A stretch of DNA of 64,000 bases from CAIMUS01 sp046347625 (GCA_046347625.1 JAXMFU010000003.1:868001-932000); one strand, 5' to 3'; positions 23,469-32,515 are shown, counted from the stretch's first letter. Notes: generated from the letters alone by a model not told the origin. Made by a program: numbers and translations.

Positions 23469-23577
23469 CCCATGACACTTACCTCTCTATTACATGAACA
23501 TAATGGCTTACATAACCAGCCCACGTTGTTAGATTGTAAATTGATCCCTGGATTTCGCTCCGCTTGCGTTTCGCTCC
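23469..23577. repeat. Duplicated upstream segment, copy 2
   Basis: This segment is nearly identical to 20268-20376, which precedes the addiction-module antitoxin. Here no antitoxin gene follows: the sequence after the ribosome-binding site runs into REP-like DNA (CCGGAAAACGTGGTCC). It therefore looks like a promoter region stranded without its gene. Just beyond lies the 3' end of the vapC-like gene. Confidence 0.85.
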
Positions 23578-23584
23578 ATCCAGG

Positions 23585-24013
23585 CTACACTCGCTGATAA
23601 TCGGACAGTAATTGGATATTGCCTATGTCTTTGGCTTTCCGAAAATACTGTTCATCAGCGGTTATCAACAAAGCACCTGAGTGCAAAGCCACGGCATGGT
23701 ACAGGGTATCGAAGAGGTGATGGTTAAGGCGTATCGCTAGAGAACACGCCATCTTCCATAATGGTTGAGTTTCGGCCACGGAAATTATACTCAATTCCTG
23801 CAAATCTGCAATGTCATCGACAATCGTGTCTGGCTTGAGGCGAACGCCGACCGCCGCGACTTCGGCTAACCAATGGAAAGGCTGCCGCACAACTATCGTG
23901 CCTGCCCGCAAAGCAGACAGCAAAGCTAAAGCCTCTGCTACGTTGTGTTCGTCGGGGTTTTCAGGAATCAGCCACTTGATAATCACGCTCGCGTCCAAAA
24001 CATACTGGCTCAT
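23585..24013 (-). CDS. vapC: VapC-like PIN-domain ribonuclease toxin
   Basis: The 142-residue protein has all PIN landmarks: YVLDASVIIKWLIPE (first Asp), an Glu-containing HWLAEVAAVG helix, FDTLYHAVAL (third acidic) and LLITADEQYFRKA (last Asp). VapC toxins cut specific RNAs such as initiator tRNA or rRNA loops. The gene overlaps its antitoxin by 4 nt (ATGA). It appears complete. Confidence 0.85.
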   Translation of the reverse strand: MSQYVLDASVIIKWLIPENPDEHNVAEALALLSALRAGTIVVRQPFHWLAEVAAVGVRLKPDTIVDDIADLQELSIISVAETQPLWKMACSLAIRLNHHLFDTLYHAVALHSGALLITADEQYFRKAKDIGNIQLLSDYQRV

Positions 24014-24240
24014 GGCCGTCCTGTCAAACGGGCGGCCTGTACTTCCTCCGCACTGGCTGGCTTTGTAGCTGCCCGCCGAGCCAACAGCCTATCGACGGCC
24101 TCGGCGCGGCGGCGCATGGTTTCCTTCTCCAAGGCTTCCCGCAACAGCCGGGCAAGCATTTCTTCGATGGCTTGGCCGACAAAGATTTTCTCACAACGGT
24201 CTTTCACATCGTCGGGTATATCGATTGTTAGGATCGCCAT
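24010..24240 (-). CDS. vapB: VapB/FitA-like antitoxin
   Basis: The 76-residue protein starts MAILTIDIPDDVKDRCEKI, the ribbon-helix-helix-like beginning of many VapB-type antitoxins, and has an arginine/alanine-rich toxin-binding tail (RRRAEAVDRLLARRAATKP). It is directly upstream of, and overlapping with, the PIN toxin gene; this order and coupling fit a VapBC pair that autoregulates its own promoter. Confidence 0.75.
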   Translation of the reverse strand: MAILTIDIPDDVKDRCEKIFVGQAIEEMLARLLREALEKETMRRRAEAVDRLLARRAATKPASAEEVQAARLTGRP

Positions 24241-24470
24241 GTCGGTTGACTCCGTAGTTGGTTGTTGGGAACATTGTAGCGGTTTCTTGGGAACGAGATA
24301 GGGGACCGAAATAGGGGACAGACCACATTTTGCATTTCATTTTCAGCTTCAGTTCGCCGGAAAACGTGGTCCGTCCCCTATTTCTGCTCCGCTTACGCTC
24401 CACTCCATCCAGGCTACGCTTGTCCTGGATTCTATTCCACTTACGCTCCACTCCATCCAGGCTACGCTTG
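24241..24470. repeat. REP-like and tandem repeat DNA
   Basis: The 230-bp gap holds an inverted pair (AATAGGGGACAGACCACATTTT... and ...AAAACGTGGTCCGTCCCCTATTT, 24310-24376). It is followed by two tandem copies of a ~37-bp unit (CGCTTACGCTCCACTCCATC and CAGGCTACGCTTG). Related pieces occur near 23426-23456 and 25650-25680. No gene is visible. Confidence 0.65.
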
Positions 24471-25349
24471 CTACGCTTGCTCAGATTTGACTCGGTACAG
24501 TACACGAACGCCGCCTTTATCGGTCACTTCTTCATTAATATCAAATAATCCTGTCGCTAATATTAACCCCTTCAGTTTTTTATAGCCATATCTTTCTTCT
24601 AGTGCTTCCATTTCTTCTGGTGCATGTTGTCGGATTAGTTGTGCAGCACTGGATAGCATAACCCAACCATCTGATCTCGCCTTTTGCATGGCAATTTCAC
24701 GAAGCAACAGAACAAGTCGACTCTCCCTTAGATATAATAATTCGAACTGCTTATGGAATTCGTCAGAAACCATAAAATCAGTGAAAGCTTTCATGTCTTC
24801 TAGTAAACCTTTTAGGTACTCAAACTCAGGCAATATTCTCTCATACTGCTGATCAAGATACTGCTCAGCCGAACTAAAACTCTCCATTGAATTGAAATTC
24901 CACTTAAGCAAAAAATGATGGACCAGCTCATTACGCTCGGCAACTATGGAAGCCAGCCTATTCTTGCTTTTCTCATATAAAATATCAGCATCATACTGGT
25001 ATTCTGCTTGAATTTTTAAATTAAAGGAAAGCCATGGTTCCTTTAGTTCTTCTGGTTTATCTTTACTCTTGTCAGAGTCGGAAAAAATATTTTCAAGAAC
25101 CCCCTTAACTACCTTCCCCATAGTCTGTTTACCAACAGCTGTGACTTGTTCTTCTAGGGTCATATTCAGTTCGCTGGCGTAGCCGGAAATTTGGCCACGA
25201 GCTAATAAAGTTTTCAGAATCAGTTCTATTTTCTGAAATAGGATGATATTCCTACCTAGTTTCCGGTGTAGTTCGTTTTTAAGTTTTTCTAGTTCTGTAT
25301 CTATTTTTATATCTGGGCTTTCTAGTTTTATAGGATCGGTAATGCTCAA
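24471..25349 (-). CDS. OST-HTH/LOTUS-domain protein
   Basis: The ~292-residue protein ends with an OST-HTH/LOTUS-like winged helix (GWVMLSSAAQLIRQHAPEEM ... YKKLKGLILATGLFDI ... GVRVLYRVKS), an RNA- or protein-binding module found in germ-granule proteins and bacterial PIN/LabA-type proteins. The rest is helical, charged and AT-rich, with an RNELVHHFLLKW motif near residue 145. There is no attached nuclease. I prefer the TTG at 25349 because GGAGG lies 6 nt before it; an upstream TTG at 25370 is possible. Base composition differs strongly from flanking genes, suggesting transfer. Its function is unknown. Confidence 0.65.
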   Translation of the reverse strand: MSITDPIKLESPDIKIDTELEKLKNELHRKLGRNIILFQKIELILKTLLARGQISGYASELNMTLEEQVTAVGKQTMGKVVKGVLENIFSDSDKSKDKPEELKEPWLSFNLKIQAEYQYDADILYEKSKNRLASIVAERNELVHHFLLKWNFNSMESFSSAEQYLDQQYERILPEFEYLKGLLEDMKAFTDFMVSDEFHKQFELLYLRESRLVLLLREIAMQKARSDGWVMLSSAAQLIRQHAPEEMEALEERYGYKKLKGLILATGLFDINEEVTDKGGVRVLYRVKSEQA

Positions 25350-25397
25350 CTCGCACCTCCAGAAGGTCAACTCATGCCTGTGGATTGAAGAAGTAAC

Positions 25398-25622
25398 TCA
25401 CTGGAGGAGTGCTTGAGCTTCTCTACGCACCACGTCGGCGGGAATGCGTTGCATTAACCCCTGGTCCAACTCAGCAGCACGCCGTGCTGCTTCCTGAAAC
25501 CACAGCTGTTCTATCTCGGCTTCTGACAGCGAATCGAGGCTGGATAGCAGTTGCTCGGCTAATTGGGCCCGTTCCTGCACAGGAAGGGATAAAGCTTCAC
25601 GACGGATCGTTTCAATATCCAT
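25398..25622 (-). CDS. Addiction module antitoxin, solitary
   Basis: The 74-residue protein (MDIETIRREALSLPVQERAQ...) has the LPVQERAQLAEQLLSSLDSLSEAE pattern of the addiction-module component family and WFQEAARRAAELDQG in the second half. No RelE/ParE toxin gene is adjacent: downstream, across 48 bp, lies the OST-HTH gene. It is probably an orphan antitoxin, or it may have been recruited to regulate something else. No good ribosome-binding site is visible. Confidence 0.7.
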   Translation of the reverse strand: MDIETIRREALSLPVQERAQLAEQLLSSLDSLSEAEIEQLWFQEAARRAAELDQGLMQRIPADVVRREAQALLQ

Positions 25623-25723
25623 AGTTCAAATACCAGCAGTTACCAACAAGAGACAGTGGTCTATCCCCTATTTCCGCTTCGCTACGAGCGATCAACCGAA
25701 CTCCAATGCAAGCATTGATTAGG

Positions 25724-25816
25724 CTATTGCTTTCTACTATGAGATGCGATTTCCCGAAGTACCAGTCCAAGCCCAATCAAGAACACGAGTAGTGCAGCAA
25801 CAGGTATCCAATCCAT
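25724..25816 (-). CDS. 30-residue single-span membrane peptide
   Basis: The peptide starts MDWIPVAALLVFLIGLGLVL and ends REIASHSRKQ: one hydrophobic helix with a basic cytoplasmic tail. Its ATG shares the A of the TAA stop of the preceding gene (TAATG), and GGAGG of that gene's last codons is placed as its ribosome-binding site. This tight coupling makes it a credible gene despite its size. Function unknown; it presumably acts with the 75-residue membrane protein. Confidence 0.6.
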   Translation of the reverse strand: MDWIPVAALLVFLIGLGLVLREIASHSRKQ

Positions 25817-26043
25817 TACAGATCCTCCAACTGTTTAATACGGTTATAGGCCAAATGATTAACCCATACTGTCGCCCCAGTTACGATCACGACCGCAACC
25901 AAGCTCATTATCACTTGGACCTTGGGAGCGCTGGCAAATTTCTCAGCCAGCCAAGCCAGCAGTGAAATATCTGTGGCGACAAGAATACCGAAAACTACCT
26001 TGAGCCATCCAATTTCTTCCTTGATCCGATCAAGTTTCGCCAC
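25816..26043 (-). CDS. Small two-span membrane protein
   Basis: The 75-residue protein starts at a GTG (26043) with GGAG 7-8 nt upstream: MAKLDRIKEEIGWLKVVFGI. It has two membrane spans (about residues 15-33 and 43-62) and a C-terminal AYNRIKQLEDL. I recall similar short proteins near toxin-antitoxin and mobile genes, but no function is known. It is co-translated with the 30-residue peptide downstream. Confidence 0.65.
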   Translation of the reverse strand: MAKLDRIKEEIGWLKVVFGILVATDISLLAWLAEKFASAPKVQVIMSLVAVVIVTGATVWVNHLAYNRIKQLEDL

Positions 26044-26115
26044 CGCTCATCTCCGTCCACCAGCATCATCCAGCAAAGTCTCTCAGTTACCGGCATCCCT
26101 GCCAACCTCCCCTCC

Positions 26116-27561
26116 TCAAAACGCCGTCGCACACCAAGTCATCAGCGCCGTCGGATACAGTCCCAGCAGTAACATCAGCAGTCCGTTGACACTGATCGCC
26201 ACCTCTGTATCCAGCGGTGGCCGTACCGGTTCGGCGCCTTCCGGCGGTGGGTCGAAGTAGACGACTTTGACAACCCGCAGATAGTAGAACGCGCCGATGA
26301 CCGAGAATACCACACTGTAAATCGCCAGCCAGATCATTCCCTGGTTGATGATCGCCTGCAACACCACCAGCTTGGCGTAGAAACCGACCATCAGTGGCAC
26401 TCCCGCCATCGACATCATCAGCAACAGCATCAGAAACGCCAGCCAGGGATTGCGATCGTTCAGACCCCGGAAGTCGTCGATATTCTCGGCCTCGAAACCG
26501 GCTTTGCTCAGAACCAGGATCATGCCGAAGGAACCCACCGCCATCAGCACATAGGTCATCGCATAGAACAGGGCGGAGGCATAACCATCCCGCGTGCCGG
26601 CCAGAACGCCCAGCAGCAGAAAGCCGATATGGGAAATCGAGGAATAGGCCAACAGGCGCTTGAAGTTATATTGCACCACGGCGACCAGGTTGCCCAGGCC
26701 GATGGACAGTACCGCCAGCACCGTCAGCATCTGCTGCCAGTCCGCCTGTAGTGGACCCTCCCCATCCACCAGCACCCGGATCGCCATCGCGAAGGCGGCC
26801 AGCTTGGTCGCGGAAGCCACATAGGTGGTCACCGCGGTGGGCGCGCCCTGGTAAACATCGGGCAGCCACATGTGGAAGGGCACCGCGCCCAGCTTAAAGC
26901 CTACCCCCACGACCAGGAAGACCAGCCCGAAGACCAGCACCAGATCGCCGGTCTTCTGCAAAGACAGACCACCTACCGCCGCCGTGACGGTCTGTAGGTC
27001 CAGGCTGCCGGTGGCGCCGTAGATCATCGAGATTCCATACAGCAGCATGCCGGAAGCCAGCGCGCCGAGGACAAAGTATTTCATCGCCGCTTCCGACGCG
27101 ACCGGCGAATCCCGATCCAACGCCACCAGGGCATAGGTTGCCAGCGACATCAGTTCCAATCCTAGATACACCATCAGGAAACTGTTGGCCGACACCAGGA
27201 CCATCATGCCCAGCGTGCCGAACAATCCCAGAGTATAGAACTCGCCCTTGAACAGGTCGCGGTCCTGTAGATACTGCCGTGAATACAGAAATACCAGCGC
27301 CACGGAGAGATAAATCCCTAATTTAAGGATATCGCCGAGGCTGTCGCGCACGAAATGGCCGTGAAAGGTGATTACCGGTTGCTGTGCATAGGAGAGCAGC
27401 GTCAGTACGGCTGCGCCCAGCAGTGTCAATTGCGACAGGCGATAGCTGAGATAGCGCTCCTGCTGCGACAGATATACATCGACGATCAGGACGATAGAGG
27501 CCATCAACAGAACGAACAGCTCGGGCAGAGCCGGCGAGACATCGGGCGCAATGAAGTTCAT
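26116..27561 (-). CDS. nuoN: NADH-quinone oxidoreductase subunit N
   Basis: The 481-residue polytopic protein is an antiporter-like (Mrp-type) proton channel of complex I, with many membrane spans and the conserved LGLELMSLATYALVAL segment (glutamate in helix 5), GVGFKLGAVPFHMWLPDVYQGAP (lysine helix) and YSSISHIGFLLLG. It is the last gene of the nuo operon, 15 bp after nuoM. Length and key charged residues are normal. Confidence 0.95.
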   Translation of the reverse strand: MNFIAPDVSPALPELFVLLMASIVLIVDVYLSQQERYLSYRLSQLTLLGAAVLTLLSYAQQPVITFHGHFVRDSLGDILKLGIYLSVALVFLYSRQYLQDRDLFKGEFYTLGLFGTLGMMVLVSANSFLMVYLGLELMSLATYALVALDRDSPVASEAAMKYFVLGALASGMLLYGISMIYGATGSLDLQTVTAAVGGLSLQKTGDLVLVFGLVFLVVGVGFKLGAVPFHMWLPDVYQGAPTAVTTYVASATKLAAFAMAIRVLVDGEGPLQADWQQMLTVLAVLSIGLGNLVAVVQYNFKRLLAYSSISHIGFLLLGVLAGTRDGYASALFYAMTYVLMAVGSFGMILVLSKAGFEAENIDDFRGLNDRNPWLAFLMLLLMMSMAGVPLMVGFYAKLVVLQAIINQGMIWLAIYSVVFSVIGAFYYLRVVKVVYFDPPPEGAEPVRPPLDTEVAISVNGLLMLLLGLYPTALMTWCATAF

Positions 27562-27576
27562 CGGTTTACTCCCCCA

Positions 27577-29121
27577 TTAAAACTGCGATAACGCCAGCCC
27601 GGTGCCGATCTTGGAGACCGTGACATGCGCCAGCAAATTGTTCACTGAAGCGTGCATCACCTGGACCAGCGGATCCGGCCAGACGCCGAACAGCAGCACC
27701 ATGACCGCCAGCAGCGCCAGCACCGTGAACTCCCGTGGGCTGATATCTTTCAGGCCGGCCACACCGTCGTTGGTCACCTCGCCGAAGATAACCCGCTTGA
27801 CCAGCCAGAGGCTGTAGGCGGCACCCAGGATCAGCGTGAACGACGCCAGGAAAGCGATCCAGAAGCCGCCCTTGAAGCTGCTCAGAATGACCATGAATTC
27901 GCCGACGAAACCGGAAGTTCCCGGCAGGCCGGCATTGGCCATACAGAACAGCACCATGAAAGCGGCGAAAGTCGGCATGGTGTTCACCACGCCGCCATAG
28001 TCCTTGATCTGGCGGGAATGCAAGCGGTCGTACATCACCCCGACACAGAGGAACAGGGCGCCGGAGACAAAGCCGTGGGAGATCATCTGCACGATGCCGC
28101 CTTCCATTCCCATCTGCGCACCGGTCAGATGGTTGGTCCGTTCGACGATATTAAAGACGATGAAAAAGCCCAGGGTGACGAAGCCCATGTGGGCGATGGA
28201 TGAATAGGCGATCAGCTTCTTCATATCCTGCTGGATCAGCGCCACCAGGCCGATATAGATCACGGCGATCAGCGACAGCGAGATAATCAGCCAATCGAGA
28301 GAACGGGCGGCATCGGGCGCAATCGGCAGGATAAACCGCAGAAAGCCGTAACCGCCGATTTTCAAGGTGATGGCCGCCAGGATGACCGAACCCCCGGTCG
28401 GAGCTTCCACATGGGCGTCCGGCAACCAGGTATGCACCGGCCACATCGGCACCTTGACGGAAAAAGCCGCCAGGAAAGCGAAGAAGATCAATACCTGCTC
28501 GGTCATGCCGAGCGGCAGGTTCTGGAAAGTGGGGATGTCGAAGCTGTTGGACTGGAAATAGAGATAAATCAGGGCTACCAGCATGAATACCGAGCCCAGG
28601 AAGGTATACAGAAAGAACTTGATCGTCGCGTAGACCCGCCGCGGTCCACCCCAGATGCCGATGATCAGGAACATCGGGATCAGCATGGCTTCGAAAAACA
28701 CATAGAACAGAATGGCGTCCACCGCGGCGAACATCCCGATCATCAAGCCTTCCATGATCAGGAAGGCCGCCATGTATTGGGACACCCGATACTGGATAAT
28801 CTCCCAGCCGGCGATCACCACCAGCAGGGTCATAAAGGCGGTCAGCAGAATCAAGGGCATGGAGAAGCCGTCCACACCCAGGTGATAGTGCACATTGAAT
28901 TGCGGAATCCAGGGCGCATGATCCTGAAACTGCATGACCGCCGTCCCTGGATCGAAAGCCCCATACAGGGGCAGGCTGAGAATAAAGGTGATGACCGCCA
29001 CCACCAATGCCAGACGGCGGGCCTTGGCCGGCTCGTCATCGCCTACGAACAGTACCGTGGCGCCACCGACAATCGGCACCCAGGTCGTTAAGCTCAGCAG
29101 GGGTATTTCATGGATTGTCAT
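27577..29121 (-). CDS. nuoM: NADH-quinone oxidoreductase subunit M
   Basis: The 514-residue membrane protein belongs to the antiporter-like subunits of complex I: FEAMLIPMFLIIGIWGG near residue 145 with the conserved glutamate, FSVKVPMWPVHTWLPDAHVEAPTGGS with the pump lysine, and AYSSIAHMGFV. The ATG at 29121 is preceded by AGGAAG; upstream in-frame codons to 29241 encode the antisense of nuoL and are not family sequence. It lies 11 bp after nuoL and 15 bp before nuoN. Confidence 0.95.
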   Translation of the reverse strand: MTIHEIPLLSLTTWVPIVGGATVLFVGDDEPAKARRLALVVAVITFILSLPLYGAFDPGTAVMQFQDHAPWIPQFNVHYHLGVDGFSMPLILLTAFMTLLVVIAGWEIIQYRVSQYMAAFLIMEGLMIGMFAAVDAILFYVFFEAMLIPMFLIIGIWGGPRRVYATIKFFLYTFLGSVFMLVALIYLYFQSNSFDIPTFQNLPLGMTEQVLIFFAFLAAFSVKVPMWPVHTWLPDAHVEAPTGGSVILAAITLKIGGYGFLRFILPIAPDAARSLDWLIISLSLIAVIYIGLVALIQQDMKKLIAYSSIAHMGFVTLGFFIVFNIVERTNHLTGAQMGMEGGIVQMISHGFVSGALFLCVGVMYDRLHSRQIKDYGGVVNTMPTFAAFMVLFCMANAGLPGTSGFVGEFMVILSSFKGGFWIAFLASFTLILGAAYSLWLVKRVIFGEVTNDGVAGLKDISPREFTVLALLAVMVLLFGVWPDPLVQVMHASVNNLLAHVTVSKIGTGLALSQF

Positions 29122-29132
29122 TGGCGTTCTTC

Positions 29133-31088
29133 CTAGCGGACAATGAGCCAGGTCAGCAGACCCAGCAGACCGAGGATCATGGCAAAGGCATACTGGTAAA
29201 GGTAGCCGGATTGCAGCCGACGCACGACCGAGGCTACCCAACCGACCAGGGCGGCGCTACCGTTTACCATGACGCCATCGATCAATCCGGCATCGGCATA
29301 CTTCCATAGCCCCTGGCCCAACTCGCGGGCGCCGCCGGCAAAGAATTTCTGATAGAAGGTATCGAAACCGTATTTATCCAGCAATATCCGGTAGAGACCG
29401 GCAAAGCGTTCGCTGATCCGGCCGGGAAGCTCCGGCTTCAACATATAGAGGTACCAGGCCAGAATCGCGCCCGCCAGCACCAGAAAGAAAGGTATCGCGG
29501 TAAAGCCGTGCAATCCTGCACTGAAGGCATCATGAAAATGCGGCGCCAGGTCTTCCTCCACGACATTGTGCGCCGGCAGAATGTAGATCGCCTCGCCGAA
29601 GAAATCGCCGAAGAGGATTGGCTTGATCGTCAGATAGCCGATAATCACCGAGGGAATGGCCAGCAGCACCAGGGGTCCCCACACCACCGCCGGCGTCTCG
29701 TGCAGATGTTCCTGGGTGTGGTGGTCCATCCGCTCTTTGCCGTGGAAGACCACGAAATACAGCCGGAAGGAATAGAACGCCGTAATGAATACGCCCGCAA
29801 ATACGCACAGCCAGGCAAAACCGGCGCCCGGCGTGGTGGAGGCATGTACCGCCTCGATAATGCTTTCTTTGGAATAGAAGCCGGAAAAGAAGGGCGTGCC
29901 GACACTGGCCAGCGTGGCGAGCAGGAAGGTGAGCCAGGTGATCGGCATATATTTACGCACATTGCCCATCTTCCAGATGTTCTGCTCATGGTGCATGGCG
30001 ATGATGACCGAGCCGGCGCCCAGGAACAACAGCGCCTTGAAGAAGGCATGGGTCATCAGATGGAAAATCGCCACCGAGTAGGCGGATGCACCCAGAGCCA
30101 CCGCCATATAGCCCAACTGCGACAGTGTGGAGTAAGCGATCACACGCTTGATGTCGTCCTGGACGATGCCCAGGATCCCCATGAACAGGGCGGTAATCGC
30201 GCCGATGACCAGCACCACGCTCAAGGCCGTGGGAGACAGCTCGAACAGCGGCGACATCCGGGCGACCATGAAAATGCCTGCCGTCACCATGGTGGCGGCA
30301 TGGATCAGCGCCGAGATCGGGGTAGGACCCTCCATCGAATCCGGCAGCCAGACATGCAACGGCACCTGTGCCGATTTGCCCATCGCGCCGATAAACAGCA
30401 GGATGCAGATGACCGTGAGCACCGACCAGGAAACGCCGGGCAGAATCTGCATCGTCGCGTCTTTCAGTTGCGGCGCCTGTTCGAACACCTGCTGGTAATC
30501 CAGGGTATTAAAGTACATCAGTACCGCCGCGATACCCAGCAGGAAGCCGAAATCGCCCACCCGGTTGACCAGAAACGCCTTCAGGCCGGCGAAAATCGCG
30601 CTTTCCCGCTTATACCAGAAGCCGATCAGCAGATAGGAGACCAGACCCACGCCTTCCCAACCGAAGAACAATTGCAGGAAGTTGTTGGCCATGACCAGCA
30701 TCAGCATGGCGAAGGTAAACAGGGCGATATAACTGAAAAAGCGCTGGTAGCCGTCATCGTCGTGCATATAACCGATGGTATAGATATGCACCATCAGCGA
30801 GACGAAGGTGACCGTGGCCATCATCAAAGCGGTCAGCCGATCCACCAGGAAGCCCACCTCGAGCCGGATGCCTTCCACTTCCAGCCAGGTATAGACCGGA
30901 CCGTTGAAGGCTGGCATGCCGTCGACCACCATGGCCTTGAGAACATACAGCGACAGCAGGCAGGAAATCGCTACACCGCCGATCGTGACCCAGTGGGCGC
31001 CGGATCGACCGATCCGATGGCCGAACAAACCGGCGAGAATGGCGCCGAGCAGCGGCGCGAGGACAATCGCAAGATAGACGTTCTCCAT
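29133..31088 (-). CDS. nuoL: NADH-quinone oxidoreductase subunit L
   Basis: The 651-residue protein is the distal proton-pumping subunit of complex I. Its conserved elements are FFGWEGVGLVSYLLIGFW, GAMGKSAQVPLHVWLPDSMEGPTP, and AYSTLSQLGYM, and it ends in the long amphipathic lateral helix and terminal span (FAMILGLLGLLTWLIVR). It is terminated by TAG and followed within 11 bp by nuoM, which shows TAG is an ordinary stop codon in this genome. Confidence 0.95.
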   Translation of the reverse strand: MENVYLAIVLAPLLGAILAGLFGHRIGRSGAHWVTIGGVAISCLLSLYVLKAMVVDGMPAFNGPVYTWLEVEGIRLEVGFLVDRLTALMMATVTFVSLMVHIYTIGYMHDDDGYQRFFSYIALFTFAMLMLVMANNFLQLFFGWEGVGLVSYLLIGFWYKRESAIFAGLKAFLVNRVGDFGFLLGIAAVLMYFNTLDYQQVFEQAPQLKDATMQILPGVSWSVLTVICILLFIGAMGKSAQVPLHVWLPDSMEGPTPISALIHAATMVTAGIFMVARMSPLFELSPTALSVVLVIGAITALFMGILGIVQDDIKRVIAYSTLSQLGYMAVALGASAYSVAIFHLMTHAFFKALLFLGAGSVIIAMHHEQNIWKMGNVRKYMPITWLTFLLATLASVGTPFFSGFYSKESIIEAVHASTTPGAGFAWLCVFAGVFITAFYSFRLYFVVFHGKERMDHHTQEHLHETPAVVWGPLVLLAIPSVIIGYLTIKPILFGDFFGEAIYILPAHNVVEEDLAPHFHDAFSAGLHGFTAIPFFLVLAGAILAWYLYMLKPELPGRISERFAGLYRILLDKYGFDTFYQKFFAGGARELGQGLWKYADAGLIDGVMVNGSAALVGWVASVVRRLQSGYLYQYAFAMILGLLGLLTWLIVR

Positions 31089-31092
31089 GCCG

Positions 31093-31398
31093 CTAGCCCC
31101 TCATGGTATCGAGATCGGTGACATTGATGGTCTGGCGGTTACGGAACAGCACCACCAGAATGGCCAGGCCGATCGCCGATTCCGCCGCCGCCACCGTCAG
31201 AATGAAGAAGACGAAAATCTGTCCCGCCGCATCGCCCATAAAGGCTGAAAAGGCGATGAAATTGAAATTCACCGCCAGCAGCATCAATTCGATCGACATC
31301 AACAAGATGATGACATTCTTGCGATTGATAAAGATACCGGCGACGCTGAGACAAAAAAGGATCGCTCCCAAAAGCAAATAATCGGTCAGCGTGATCAT
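31093..31398 (-). CDS. nuoK: NADH-quinone oxidoreductase subunit K
   Basis: The 101-residue, three-span protein starts MITLTDYLLLGAILFCLSVA and contains the membrane glutamates in SIELMLLAVN and TVAAAESAIGLAILV. The ATG at 31398 fits the family start; GGGGGATCC precedes it. It is separated from nuoJ by 465 bp of repeat DNA, unusual in a nuo operon, but only 4 bp from nuoL downstream. Confidence 0.95.
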   Translation of the reverse strand: MITLTDYLLLGAILFCLSVAGIFINRKNVIILLMSIELMLLAVNFNFIAFSAFMGDAAGQIFVFFILTVAAAESAIGLAILVVLFRNRQTINVTDLDTMRG

Positions 31399-31863
31399 GG
31401 ATCCCCCACCTGCTGAGAACAACCTGTTTTTAACATGGCAAACCTGTGTTGTCGGACCTTGAGTGCATACCCTGAAACTTCCCGTAGGTCGGGTTACCGT
31501 GAAAATCCCCGTAGGTCGGGTTACCGTGAAAATCCCCTGTAGGTCGGGTTAGACGCGCCTGCTGCCCAGTCAGCCAATAGCAGAGAGGCTGCAGGCGCGT
31601 CGTAACCCGACATGGGAGGCCGATTTTCATCGCCGGGGGTGCTCTTTTCCTACAGAACATGACCCGTTAGACGCGCCTTCTACCGAATCAGCCATTAGCA
31701 GGGACGTCACGGGCGCGCCGTAACCCGACGTTGCCGCTCGCCCCCTCACGTCGGGTTACGGCGCGCCCGGCCGGGTCGCCGCCAACCCCATGTAGGGCGG
31801 TAGGCGCGCCTAACCCGACCTACGGCTACCTGCCAAATGATGATCATGGCCGGATTTTATGCT
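31399..31863. repeat. Palindromic repeat cluster between nuoJ and nuoK
   Basis: The gap has no gene. GTAGGTCGGGTTA occurs at 31484, 31511 and 31539; the third begins a hairpin that closes at GTAACCCGAC (31611). Two more hairpins of the same family follow at 31665-31729 and 31748-31822, with GACGCGCC/GGCGCGTC-type inner arms. A TGATCATGGCCGG motif near 31840 recurs elsewhere. The first full copy (31539-31651) is an inverted version of the copy at 34312-34440. Confidence 0.85.
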
Positions 31864-32469
31864 TTACAGCTTTTTCTCCGCCGGCATCTTGACCAGCCGA
31901 ATCCGGTCACTGCGCTTGACGAGAACCTGTTGGGCCGGATCCTGGTACTTGGTGGTTTCAGGACGCTTGCGCATGGTGAGCGCGATGGCGGCGATAATCG
32001 CCACCAGCAGAATGACGGCGGCGACTTCGAAGGGATAGACATAGACGGTGTAGAGCGCCTGCCCCAATTCTTTGGTATTGCTGTAGTCCGCCGGTTGCTG
32101 TATCAGATGGTACGATTCGCCGGCGAAGAACCGGGAACCGACCACCAGTCCCATTTCCACCACGATGATAAAAGCCACCGCGGCGCCTACCGGCAGATAC
32201 TTGATAAATCCTTCCCGCAGCGGCGCCAGATTGATATCCAGCATCATCACCACGAACAGGAACAACACCATCACCGCGCCCACATACACCAGCACCAGAG
32301 TCAGCGCCAGAAATTCCGCTTGCAGCAACACCCACAAGGCGGCGCTGTTGAAAAAGGCCAGTACCAGAAACAGAGCGGCATGCACCGGGTTACGCACCGT
32401 GATCACCCGCACGGCGGCGAAAATTAAAACGATAGCAAATACATAGAACAGAAACTTTTCAAAGCCCAT
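31864..32469 (-). CDS. nuoJ: NADH-quinone oxidoreductase subunit J
   Basis: The 201-residue, five-span protein has the conserved NPVHAALFLVLAFFNSAALWVLLQAEFLAL segment followed by VYVGAVMVLFLFVVMMLDIN, the pi-bulge helix region of NuoJ. It lies in normal order between nuoI and nuoK, but a repeat cluster separates it from nuoK. The C-terminal RIRLVKMPAEKKL tail is cytoplasmic. Confidence 0.95.
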   Translation of the reverse strand: MGFEKFLFYVFAIVLIFAAVRVITVRNPVHAALFLVLAFFNSAALWVLLQAEFLALTLVLVYVGAVMVLFLFVVMMLDINLAPLREGFIKYLPVGAAVAFIIVVEMGLVVGSRFFAGESYHLIQQPADYSNTKELGQALYTVYVYPFEVAAVILLVAIIAAIALTMRKRPETTKYQDPAQQVLVKRSDRIRLVKMPAEKKL

Positions 32470-32515
32470 CGCAGTTCCAAAGAGTTATGTTGATCTTATG
32501 GCGATCGCCGCCCTG

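Noticed and set aside
31484..31822. Possible CRISPR array between nuoJ and nuoK.
   Set aside because: Repeats are palindromic, of uneven spacing and with related spacers; no cas genes are present in the window.
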